This document shows positions 1 through 10,087 of a stretch of DNA of 64,000 nt, one piece after another. Every line of letters starts with the position of its first letter. Positions within the stretch are counted from its first letter, which is position 1. Source of the stretch: Silene latifolia. Its lineage: Eukaryota > Streptophyta > Magnoliopsida > Caryophyllales > Caryophyllaceae. The stretch covers positions 216,237,735 through 216,301,734 of the forward strand of contig NC_133534.1 in the NCBI RefSeq assembly GCF_048544455.1. The letters are read 5' to 3'. Under the pieces are notes generated by a model that did no database searches, was not told the DNA's origin, and saw only the letters and a list, made by a program, of their open reading frames with translations. The position numbers were made by a program, and so were the translations under genes.

Positions 1-383
1 TAAGTTTGATGTTGGTAACCTATGAAACTCCGTCTTTGACACCCATTTAGGTTCGACTTCAATTCTTACCTCATGAAATTCATACAGCTCCTTTGATTAT
101 TATTCTTACTATAGAATTTTAAATTAAAAGTTTGAAAATGCTTTTATGATTTTCAATGGTTTTAACATTAGTGAATGTTGAATCTCGTTGTTGGTGACGT
201 CCCAATAATGGGTTTTCTCATTTATTGGTGTAGAAATATTTTTATATCTTGATATGAATATGGATGTTCTTGTCTGATCAACAAGAGTATCACCGTTTCA
301 TTGAAAAGATACCTATATTTTCTTATAAATATAATTTCTCCTTCTAAGTTTCGAGGGCGAAACTTTTTAAAAGGAGGGGTGAT
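1..383 (+). mobile_element. 3' end of an upstream LARD internal region
   Basis: This stretch repeats 6743-7125 at an offset of 6742 bp with a single base difference that I could see (near 295). It is therefore the tail of the internal region of another unit of the same retrotransposon, whose body lies left of the window. It ends in a polypurine tract directly before an LTR. Shortly upstream of that tract is a segment around 350-368 (TTTCGAGGGCGAAAC) that resembles the stretch usually found at the end of pol in plant Tekay/Del chromoviruses. The lineage call rests on recall of that family, not on a search. No open reading frame is supported here. Confidence 0.8.
369..383 (+). other. Polypurine tract before LTR 1
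   Basis: A purine-rich run (AAAAGGAGGGG, then TGAT) lies immediately before the TG that opens the LTR at 384. This is the expected position of the plus-strand priming site for reverse transcription. The same tract precedes the second LTR at 7111-7125. Confidence 0.75.
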
Positions 384-1435
384 TGTAATGCCCCGTAATT
401 TCGGACCGTTAATATATTTCGAAAATAATTAATTAATCAAGTAAAATTTGACATTAATGTATTTAAAGTAAAAATAATTCAAAGAAATATAATTTTATTA
501 TATTTTGAAGAAAAGTATTTATTTTGATAGTTTCGAGATGTTTAAAAATAGTTTAAACCGTGTAAAACTTTTTATTTCGAAATAAGGGCGTATCGGGGGG
601 AAATGACAATTCTTTTGAACGTTGGGTAAACGAATTTGGAAATGGGTCGTATGAATACTCAATTTTATTGTAATCTCGTGTTTAAGAACTTTGGTCTTGA
701 CGGAATTTGCGTTTGACTTACGGATTTAATTATTATTGAAACGAGTCAAAACCGACTCGTAAAAATCCAGACTAAAAATCCCGCTCTTCTCCTTTCCTCT
801 TCCCTTTCCCGCGGGTCAGCCCCCTTCCCCTTCTATTTTCTGATTTTTCTTCCTCTAACTTCATCTTCTACCTTATGATAAACAAACCAAACACATTTTT
901 CACAAATTCAAGCTGTTTTGGCCATAATTCCTTCGTTTCTTATCGGATTTTCACGAAATTTACCTTTCCGGAATCCCTACGAGATCTACAACTTAGTATG
1001 TTCTAATTTCAGTTTTCTTGAAGTTGTTTTAAGACCAATTTTTGGAAATTCGGTTTTATGTACTTATCTTTGTGTTTTTATTGTTTATTTAGGTGAAGGA
1101 TTGGAAGACGAGTTTGGGGACTCGTATATTATTGAAGATAGCGGATAGTTGCTAGTTAGGGTTTGGGTTTGAGGTGCTAATTGCTCTTTTTTCTAGCTTA
1201 AGGTAACATATTTCGAGTTACTCGACGGATTATCGTCACAATCTTTGTTGTTTTTGTATGTTTTGTAATTTTTGTTGGTGTAGTAATTTTCACATGTTTA
1301 GAATGGTTGCATGCATGTCAATTGTTAGCTTAAATTATGCCTTTTGTTAGTTTAAATTAACAAAGTTGAATTGGGAACGATTAATTAATGTTCAGACGGT
1401 CTTTTACTAAATAAAAATGGAAAAAAATGGTGGTG

Positions 1436-1512
1436 CAAGGGGACGGGCAGCAGGCCGGCAGGCCCGTGGCAGGCCCACGGCTAGCCCACGGTTGGCCCGG
1501 GTCGGTCCGTTG
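1436..1512 (+). other. GC-rich block within LTR 1
   Basis: This short island of G and C stands out sharply from the AT-rich LTR. It is built from repeats of GGCAGG, GGCCCG and CCCACGG-type words, with CCCACGG occurring twice around CTAG. The second LTR has the same block near 8180-8255. Its role is unknown. A structured leader or regulatory segment of the LTR transcript is possible, but nothing in the sequence proves it. Confidence 0.5.
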
Positions 1513-1758
1513 CTTGTTTCGCGGTTTTCCATGCAAAATTTGTCATTTAAGGTTTATTGATGACATAGTTAGTATGAGTACACTTTAGGAATTGAATCAT
1601 ATAAGTAATAAAAATTATGTTAATGATAAAACTATGCTTATATTAATAGTTATCACATGTTAGGATAGTTTACAAAATGAATTTGTAAATAATAGGCTCA
1701 AAATGAATTTTATAGCGATAATTGTAATGTTTTGTTGATTGTGCCGAAAACTGGGCCT

Positions 1759-1763
1759 TAGTC
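1759..1763. repeat. Target site duplication TAGTC, left
   Basis: The five bases TAGTC directly precede the TG of the nested solo LTR and recur at 2497-2501 directly after its terminal CA. The second LTR has a single TAGTC at the equivalent place (about 8505), which is the empty site. Confidence 0.88.
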
Positions 1764-2496
1764 TGAAACAAATGTGGTAGGACGATATTTTGTGCTAAAA
1801 CAGCTGGTTTTTACAAGGTAAAATGAAGAGCAATTGTAAAGATTCCAAGAGAAAATGACAACAAAAGGTCCCCCTTTTTGTCTCCTAAAGGTGCCAAAAC
1901 AATTAAAGACCAATGGGAAACATTACAAGCTGCCAAACACATCCAAAGCTGCTGGTTTTTGTCATCAATTGCTGCTGCCATCAACGTCCTTTTTGGCTCA
2001 CAAGAATTGGTTTTAGGTGTAAAAATTCAACTTGTACTTTTGTCCATTTGCTCTTTAATTTGTAGCCTTTGGATTTGCTTTTAGATGGATGGTTTGGATG
2101 TAATTTGAGCCTCTATTTAAAGAGCACCTATCCCTTATAATAATTTCAGATTTGAAGTTTAAGAGAAATGAAAATGTGAGGTTTTTGAAAAAACCCTTTC
2201 TTTAGTTCTTTGCTTAGTGCTTGAACAACCTCCTTTGCTTAGTGCTTGGAGATGACTCTATCCATTTGCTTAGTGCTTTGGAAGAGTATTATCCTAGGCT
2301 TAAACATGCTTTGTGATCTTGTTTAAGTCATATCTTTCTTTTTATGTTTCAAATAAAATCTCCCAAAACAGCCCCCCCTAAAACCGAGACATTACTACTC
2401 CAAAACAGCCCATTTTCGAGTTAATTTTTGTATTATGGTTGCACCGTTTTTAGTAGGGTTTGGGCTGATTACGGACCACCTCGCCGTTTTAGTGCA
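1764..2496 (+). mobile_element. Nested solo LTR of an unidentified retrotransposon
   Basis: A 733-bp segment opens with TGAAACA, closes with AGTGCA and is bounded by TAGTC duplications. It is absent from the otherwise matching second LTR. TG...CA ends, a 5-bp duplication and no internal domain, primer site or polypurine tract are what a solo LTR should look like. A TATA-like word (TATTTAAAG, near 2114) suggests plus orientation. Downstream, the phrase TTTGCTTAGTGCTT occurs three times between about 2208 and 2280. The small frame at 1878-2084 has no recognisable similarity and is not called a gene. The parent family was not identified; Copia or Ty3 are equally possible. A short non-autonomous element of another kind is a less likely alternative. 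Confidence 0.82.
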
Positions 2497-2501
2497 TAGT
2501 C
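2497..2501. repeat. Target site duplication TAGTC, right
   Basis: Right-hand partner of 1759-1763, immediately after the terminal CA of the solo LTR. Confidence 0.88.
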
Positions 2502-3796
2502 CCTTTGACTGATGCGATGTCAGTTAATTGAGTGATTGGTCAGCCGCAATTTGACCCGTACCTGTCGCAGGGCTGGGGTTGCGGGTAAAAATTCGGTTGA
2601 ATGATTTAGATAATCGGCCTTTTTCTTGTTTTAGGCCATTTATCAAGCTTTAGTTCACATGTATAGCTTATTGAATTTAATAGTGTCTTGTATTGTAGAA
2701 ATGGCCCTAGTTTCCCTGAAGCCTTTAATATGATTACTATTGTTAGAATTAGAAATTAGTATTGAGGATTCTGTTGGATTGTATGCTGTATATAGACATT
2801 TATATAGCCTTTCACATGATAGAATATTAGATTTTATGTTGGTAAGTAGGACTTTTTGCCCTCTTATGGTTAAGTGGGTGTCTTAATTGACTTGTGTGGT
2901 GAGTCGTGTGTGGTGTGGGCTAAAGTATTCAAGCTGGGACTAGCTGGGACTAGGTCCTAGGTGAGTATTTCGGCCTTCATCATAGATAGGTCTTTATAGT
3001 CTTTGACGAGTATATGTTCACTGCTTGATAGCCTTTGTGTTCCTGACTAGTGGATGTTTATCCAAGTTGGGGCATGACCTCAGTTACTTATTTTGATAGT
3101 AAGTGGTCAGCTTAAGTACTAGCCAACCCTTCGGTGGTGTCCTTAGGGTACTCACTTCACTTTGTTTTAAAAAAAGTTGTGGGTCTTGGGTGCGGTGGTG
3201 TGTATCCGCATGTCTAGGTCTGGGCAGATTTTAGGCTAGGGTTGTGTTGTCTCTTGGCCATGTTTTATTAATATTAACCGCTGAGCCAAGATACCGGTTC
3301 GATTACCTTCCCTACCTCGTGGTATAGACTCGAGTTACAAAGTGACTATTGACGGTGCTAAGAACTTATGCCTGTCTTTGATATATTGCCCTTTCTTGTA
3401 TGGTGATTTTATGAACTGTAATAGGTGAGATGTAAGACGGTTACAGTTGATAAAGTTTGGATTCCTATTTGAGTTATATGATTCACATGATAGTTTAGTG
3501 GTCAGTTTAGGGGTCATAGGTCAGAATTACAGGATAATTACATTGTTTATCATATTGCTTACATGTTTTACTACATGTTACATTAATTTTGACGATTCGT
3601 GGTGGGAGGACTCAAGTTACTCCCCACCGAATTGTGGTTTTCGTGTTTGTATAAAATGCGATTGACGGAGTTGTTGATGCTTTGTTGGGGGTCACAGACG
3701 AGCTAGTGAGCAAGGAACCTTGGACCTAGTTTGGTTTTCTTTTGTAGAAACCTTTAATCTTTTGGTTATGTAAATAACCTTTTAACTTTTGGTTTG

Positions 3797-3804
3797 TATA
3801 TAAT
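3797..3804 (+). promoter_or_regulatory. Candidate TATA box of LTR 1
   Basis: TATATAAT lies about 280 bp before the LTR end, in a place where the U3/R boundary could be. The second LTR has the same word at 9804-9811. AT-rich words are common here, so this is a position-based guess. Confidence 0.3.
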
Positions 3805-4084
3805 TTGAAGGGACATATGTCTCCCTTTTTCTATTTTGGGTTTGTATCTTTCTACTTTCTATTTAGCTATGGCATGTAAAGTAGTACATCAGCTTTTGCA
3901 GGGTTTTGGCACCCGCTTCTGGGAATGTTGGACTTCTTGAGTTGGATTGGTTGTGAATGGTTTAGTTAGAAAATTTTTTGAAATTGCAGGTTTTTGACTA
4001 GTTGAACCATTTACAAACATATCCTACCAGTTTTTCTGTAGAATTACATAATTATTTTAAGGCTAGAATTAAGGGTGTCACAGT

Positions 4085-4097
4085 TGGTATCAGAGCC
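4085..4097 (+). other. Primer binding site, initiator Met tRNA type
   Basis: TGGTATCAGAGCC begins four bases after the LTR end and complements the 3' end of plant initiator methionine tRNA over 13 bases, after which the match stops. This fixes the plus orientation of the element and confirms that 384-4080 acts as a 5' LTR for the internal region that follows. Confidence 0.88.
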
Positions 4098-4256
4098 TAT
4101 TGCTCCCGACGCACGTTTGTGCACCCCACTTAGAATCACTTGACCTTTAAATAATAAACTTGAGAGAAGGGTAGGATGGGTAGAATTAGGATTTTATGTG
4201 GTAGTCTGTTTGTGATTGCTAATTGTTAGGTACTAATTAATTTTCTCTTTTGTAAG

Positions 4257-4448
4257 ATGGCTCCGCCAAGAAGAATTGATGATGCTATCTTAATAGTTCT
4301 TACTCAAATTTTCCAAAACCAACAAAATCAGCAGAATCAACAAGCTCCTTCTCTTCCTCCTTCCCATTTCTCCCTAAAACTTCTTTTGTTTTTCTTTTGG
4401 TGCCTCTTTATCCTTTATTTCAGTCTTGTTGCCTATTCGTCTTTCTAA
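4257..4448 (+). pseudogene. gag remnant of a Tekay/Del-like element
   Basis: The ATG at 4257 sits about 160 bp after the primer binding site, the normal place for gag. The predicted start, MAPPRRIDDAIL, resembles the MPPRR-type opening common in plant chromovirus Gag proteins. It is followed by a glutamine/asparagine-rich stretch (QNQQNQQNQQ, residues about 20-29). After roughly residue 30 the frame becomes proline/serine-rich and then hydrophobic, encoded by pyrimidine-rich DNA, and stops at 63 residues. No capsid region or zinc knuckle remains, whereas a family Gag is several hundred residues long. It is best read as the stub left where the coding domain was replaced by non-coding sequence. 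A short peptide is possible but unsupported. Confidence 0.5.
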
Positions 4449-7110
4449 TTCCTCTTCGCTCGCCTAGGTAACTATTCTTCTATTCTTTCTCCCGATTCAT
4501 CCTTGGTTCGTTTTCTTCTTTTAATGAGGGTCCTTGAGGACACCTTCCTTTTATTCCGCTGGATAGTGCCCTCGGTCAAGAGAACCCGGTTTTGAGAGAA
4601 TGTTTTTAACTGGGCCTCGTACGTTGGGGTGAGTGAATGTATCATTGGAGGGCGTGGACGAGTTGAGAAATTGATTGTTTAAGGTTTGAGTTGTATAGGA
4701 GAATATAACTTGGGATCCTTTGGTTAGTCTTGTTAGTTGTGTTTGATATGGGAGCCTAGTGAGTTGAGAAACACCTTGGGATTTGTGACTAATGAGAGCT
4801 TGTTTGTTATAGATGATTGAGCATGGGTACTACCTTAGCACATAAGATGGAATGAACCTAAGCTACTTCATTTGAGAGTCTCGATATTTCTTGTGGAGAA
4901 TTAAAGGTATGATAGTTAGCCCTAATCCTTGTAGGCCTTGAAAGGAATACAATAGGACATTGATGTTGCTTAATGGATTGGTATTGTACTTTGGGATTAA
5001 TTAGTTTGTTAAACCTTTTAAGTTGACCAAATCTAGTATAGAGTAGCCTTGGTGACCTCTCGAAATTTGAGAACACGTGGTTGACCTTAGTAATCATATC
5101 TGGATTTGGGAATTATGGTGGAATGTTGTTCGATGTAGTTCGTGAGTTCAAGGATGTGATTCCAATTTATGGTATCGGAGACTAGAAGTATTAAGTGGTG
5201 AGATGATATACTTGGGGATGACATAGTAAGTGAAGTTCAAGGACGAGAATTGTAAAGAAGATACTTTGGGATATGGGTGGTAACAAATGAATTTGTGTGG
5301 TGAATTGATTTTGGCTCTTAGAACCAATTGAGTTGAGGAATACCTACCATTGTGAAATCCTTGTTAGTCTTATAATTTGGTAGACTTTTGGGGCTTTGTT
5401 GAGCACCTTAGTGATGTAACCTTATCATATCGGTCATAAGCTTTGATGATTGTTCGGTAAGCGGGAACCCTTTCATCGTGCCGCTTCTATTCTCCTTTCC
5501 TTCTCTTTAACGATCGTTGAACCTTGTCTTTATGCCAAATTTTACGTATCTTCTTCTTGCCCGAGATATCTTCTTAACTCGAATACCTCCTATTTTTGTC
5601 AACCGTTATCTTTACGGTCTGACTCCTTAGTTTCCTAACTTGTCAGATGCATGCACCCTTCAGAAATGTTTTACTGTTTCTCTATTCCGTTATCACCCCT
5701 TACCTCCTTAGTATAGTTGGTACCCTGTTGACCATGTTTACAGAGTTTGTGAGATGTGATTTGAGGATATAGGTTTGACTAAGTAGCCGAGTTTGGGTTG
5801 GGCTTCCATAATCACTTTGGATATGAGGGTTTGATAATGTATATATTATCGTGTGGGAAAGGTTAAATGTGGGATTATTTGTTGGTTTTAGTGGGTGATA
5901 TTGATTACTACTTGAAGTATGTTATGAGAGTGAGAGTAAGCTACATTGTTGGGAAGTCTTAGCACTTGTTTTGGTAACTAGAAAGGGTAATGGTTTGGTT
6001 GACACCAATTGTTGGGTTAAAGAACATAGTTTCACTTATGGTTTTAGGAACTTCGAGGAGATAAAGTGTTGTTAAAATTAAGACCTTGTTCCTTGGGAAT
6101 TTGATGGTAAGTAAGTTTTATGATGTCAAATTTGAAAGAATATTCCTTGAGATGTGGATGACCATAATGGTTTGGTGATGTGATTTGGCATTCTAGTTGA
6201 CTCTTGGGAGTTCTTGAGTTGAGAGAGACTTAGTGTTGAGAAGAATTTATTAACCCTATAGGTTTATAGACCTTGAGGTCACATTGAGTACTTGAGATGA
6301 TGGGATAATGTTGTAGCTGAGTGTAGATCCGTTTTCGGCAATCCTTAGCAAGCAAAAGGATAGAAAACTTGAGATCCTATTGATTTTTCAGAGTTTGGGG
6401 TTGGTATGTTACTACCTTATTTTCAAATGAGAATCTTGTGGAATATTTGAGGAACATTCTCTTGGAGTTTATAGCTTGATATTGAGATTCTTGAATGAAG
6501 GTTTACTTTTTGAGGAAACCATAGTTGACACTAGTTGGATATGAATATAGCTTTGTTGGAAGCTATGACCTTAGGCTTGTGGAAGTTGTTTCTGAATGTT
6601 TGAGGATTTGGAACCGTTTTGGGTGTTGTTGTAGTTTGTGATAAAAGTGTTTGGCATTTCCTTGTTGTCTGATTTTCCTTCTTCCTTGATCATGAGCGTT
6701 ACTGCTCATACCTCTTTTCCTTACTTCATCATACTCCTCTCATAAGTTTGATGTTGGTAACCTATGAAACTCCGTCTTTGACACCCATTTAGGTTCGACT
6801 TCAATTCTTACCTCATGAAATTCATACAGCTCCTTTGATTATTATTCTTACTATAGAATTTTAAATTAAAAGTTTGAAAATGCTTTTATGATTTTCAATG
6901 GTTTTAACATTAGTGAATGTTGAATCTCGTTGTTGGTGACGTCCCAATAATGGGTTTTCTCATTTATTGGTGTAGAAATATTTTTATATCTTGATATGAA
7001 TATGGATGTTCTTGTCTGATCAACAAGAGTATCACCATTTCATTGAAAAGATACCTATATTTTCTTATAAATATAATTTCTCCTTCTAAGTTTCGAGGGC
7101 GAAACTTTTT

Positions 7111-7125
7111 AAAAGGAGGGGTGAT
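7111..7125 (+). other. Polypurine tract before LTR 2
   Basis: This is identical to the tract at 369-383 and lies directly before the TG of the second LTR. Confidence 0.75.
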
Positions 7126-10087
7126 TGTAATGCCCCGTAATTTCGGACCGTTAATATATTTCGAAAATAATTAATTAATCAAGTAAAATTTGACATTAAT
7201 GTATTTAAAGTAAAAATAATTCAAAGAAATATAATTTTATTATATTTTGAAGAAAAGTATTTATTTTGATAGTTTCGAGATGTTTAAAAATAGTTTAAAC
7301 CGTGTAAAACTTTTTATTTCGAAATAAGGGCGTATCGGGGGGAAATGACAATTCTTTTGAACGTTGGGTAACGAATTTGGAAATGGGTCGTATGAATACT
7401 CAATTTTATTGTAATCTCGTGTTTAAGAACTTTGGTCTTGACGGAATTTGCGTTTGACTTACGGATTTAATTATTATTGAAACGAGTCAAAACCGACTCG
7501 TAAAAATCCCGACTAAAAATCCCGCTCTTCTCCTTTCCTCTTCCCTTTCCCGCGGGTCAGCCCCCTTCCCCTTCTATTTTCTGATTTTTCTTCCTCTAAC
7601 TTCATCTTCTACCTTATGATAAACAAACCAAACACATTTTTCACAAATTCAAGCTGTTTTGGCCATAATTCCTTCGTTTCTTATCGGATTTTCACGAAAT
7701 TTACCTTTCCGGAATCCCCTCGCCGAGATCTACAACTTAGTATATTCTAATTTCAGTTTTCTTGAAGTTGTTTTAAGACCAATTTTCGGAAATTCGGTTT
7801 TATGTACTTATCTTTGTGTTTTTATTGTTTATTTAGGTGAAGGATTGGAAGACGAGTTTGGGGACTCGTATATTATTGAAGATAGCGGATAGTTGCTAGT
7901 TAGGGTTTGGGTTTGAGGTGCTAATTGCTCTTTTTTCTAGCTTAAGGTAACATATTTCGAGTTACTCAACGGATTATCGTCACAATCTTTGTTGTTTTTG
8001 TATGTTTTGTAATTTTTGTTGGTGTAGTAATTTTCACATGTTTAGAATGGTTGCATGCATGTCAATTGTTAGCTTAAATTATGCCTTTTGTTAGTTTAAA
8101 TTAACAAAGTTGAATTGGGAACGATTAATTAATGTTCAGACGGTCTTTTACTAAATAAAAATGGAAAAAAATGGTGGTGCAAGGGGACGGGCAGCAGGCC
8201 GGCAGGCCCGTGGCAGGCCCACGGCTAGCCCACGGTTGGCCCGGGTCGGTCCGTTGCTTGTTTCGCGGTTTTCCATGCAAAATTTGTCATTTAAGGTTTA
8301 TTGATGACATAGTTAGTATGAGTACACTTTAGGAATTGAATCATATAAGTAATAAAAATTATGTTAATGATAAAACTATGCTTATATTAATAGTTATCAC
8401 ATGTTAGGATAGTTTACAAAATGAATTTGTAAATAATACGCTCAAAATGAATTTTATAGCGATAATTGTAATGTTTTGTTGATTGTGCCGAAAACTGAGC
8501 CTTAGTCTTTTTGACTGATGCGATGTCAGTTAATTGAGTGATTGGTCAGCCGCAATTTGACCCGTACCTGTCGCAGGGCTGGGGTTGCGGGTAAAAATTC
8601 GGTTGAATGATTTAGATAATCGGCCTTTTTCTTATTTTAGGCCATTTATCAAGCTTTAGTTCACATGTATAGCTTATTGAATTTAATAGTGTCTTGTATT
8701 GTAGAAATGGCCCTAGTTTCCCTGAAGCCTTTAATATGATTACTATTGTTAGAATTAGAAATTAGTATTGAGGATTCTGTTGGATTGTATGCTGTATATA
8801 GACATTTATATAGCCTTTCACATGATAGAATATTAGATTTTATGTTGGTAAGTAGGACTTTTTGCCCTCTTATGGTTAAGTGGGTGTCTTAATTGACTTG
8901 TGTGGTGAGTCGTGTGTGGTGTGGGCTAAAGTATTCAAGCTGGGACTAGCTGGGACTAGGTCCTAGGTGAGTATTTCGGCCTTCATCATAGATAGGTCTT
9001 TATAGTCTTTGACGAGTATATGTTCACTGCTTGATAGCCTTTGTGTTCCTGACTAGTGGATGTTTATCCAAGTTGGGGCATGACCTCAGTTACTTATTTT
9101 GATAGTAAGTGGTCAGCTTAAGTACTAGCCAACCCTTCGGTGGTGTCCTTAGGGTACTCACTTCACTTTGTTTTAAAAAAAGTTGTGGGTCTTGGGTGCG
9201 GTGGTGTGTATCCGCATGTCTAGGTCTGCGCAGATTTTAGGCTAGGGTTGTGTTGTCTCTTGGCCATGTTTTATTAATATTAACCGCTGAGCCAAGATAC
9301 CGGTTCGATTACCTTCCCTACCTCGTGGTATAGACTCGAGTTACAAAGTGACTATTGACGGTGCTAAGAACTTATGCCTGTCTTTGATATATTGCCCTTT
9401 CTTGTATGGTGATTTTATGAACTGTAATAGGTGAGATGTAAGCCGGTTACAGTTGATAAAGTTTGGATTCCTAATTGAGTTATATGATTCACATGATAGT
9501 TTAGTGGTCAGTTTAGGGGTCATAGGTCAGAATTACAGGATAATTACATTGTTTATCATATTGCTTACATGTTTTACTACATGTTACATTAATTTTGACG
9601 ATTCGTGGCTGGGAGGACTCGAAGTTACTCCCCACTGAATTGTGGTTTTCGTGTTTGTATAAAATGCGATTGACAGGTTGTTGATGCTTTGTTGGGGGTC
9701 ACAGACGAGCTAGTGAGCAAGGAACCTTGGACCTAGTTTGGTTTTCTTTTGTAGAAACCTTTAATCTTTTGGTTATGTAAATAATCTTTTAACTTTTGGT
9801 TTGTATATAATTTGAAGGGACATATGTCTCCCTTTTTCTATTTTGGGTTTGTATCTTTCTACTTTCTATTTAGCTATGGCATGTAAAGTAGTACATCAGC
9901 TTTTGCAGGGTTTTGGCACCCGCTTCTGGGAATGTTGGACTTCTTGAGTTGGATTGGTTGTGAATGGTTTAGTTAGAAAATTTTTTGAAATTGCAGGTTT
10001 TTGACTAGTTGAACCATTTACAAACATATCCTACCAGTTTTTCTGTAGAATTACAAAATTATTTTAAGGCTAGAATTAAGGGTGTCA
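7126..10087 (+). repeat. LARD long terminal repeat, copy 2
   Basis: This 2962-bp LTR matches 384-4080 without the nested solo LTR. It starts TGTAATGCCCCG and ends GGGTGTCA, after which satellite DNA begins at once with TACAAGGACTAA. The equivalent satellite word is normally CACAAGGACTAA, so TACAA could be the element's target duplication. Its partner would be at the far left end of the element, outside the window. The uninterrupted site around 8505 (one TAGTC) shows the nested insertion in copy 1 happened after the two LTRs became separate sequences. Confidence 0.87.

Larger units (their letters stand above)
384..4080 (+). repeat. LARD long terminal repeat, copy 1, with nested solo LTR
   Basis: This 3697-bp LTR begins TGTAATGCCCCG after the polypurine tract and ends GGGTGTCA just before a primer binding site. 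It matches 7126-10087 almost base for base once the 733-bp insertion at 1764-2496 and its 5-bp duplication are removed (2959 versus 2962 bp). By eye the two copies differ at about 20 sites, mostly single substitutions and short indels. A pyrimidine-rich block lies near 779-870 and a GC-rich block near 1436-1512. Small reading frames inside are conserved between copies only because the whole LTR is, and none resembles a known protein. LTRs of 3-4 kb fit the Tekay/Del-derived group. Confidence 0.88.
4081..7125 (+). mobile_element. LARD internal region, largely non-coding
   Basis: This 3045-bp segment lies between two near-identical LTRs. It has a primer binding site at its left end, a short gag-like start at 4257 and a polypurine tract at its right end. 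Between about 4449 and 6742 I see no protease, RT, RNase H or integrase motif in any frame. The stretch is T/G-rich, with scattered related phrases such as GAGTTGAGAA and CTTGGGAT, and pyrimidine-rich patches near 4340-4500 and 5450-5640. A full-length element needs more than 4 kb of gag-pol, so this one must have relied on enzymes from a relative. That makes it a LARD: long LTRs around a non-coding internal domain with intact priming signals. Confidence 0.8.

Noticed and set aside
918-1148. 76-residue frame in LTR 1, with a 77-residue counterpart at 7659-7892
   Set aside because: It lies inside both LTR copies and is conserved only as far as the LTR is. A three-base difference happens to keep the frame. 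No recognisable domain.
1878-2084. 68-residue frame in the nested solo LTR
   Set aside because: Inside LTR sequence, no family resemblance, no second copy to show constraint.
3335-3665. Overlapping short frames on both strands, repeated at 9341-9638
   Set aside because: Opposite-strand overlapping frames in LTR DNA, low-complexity translation and no recognisable motif.
4858-5097. 79-residue minus-strand frame in the LARD internal region
   Set aside because: No known domain seen; antisense to the element and in AT/GT-rich filler.
5450-5638. 62-residue frame in a pyrimidine-rich patch
   Set aside because: Composition alone gives an open frame here; no similarity recognised.
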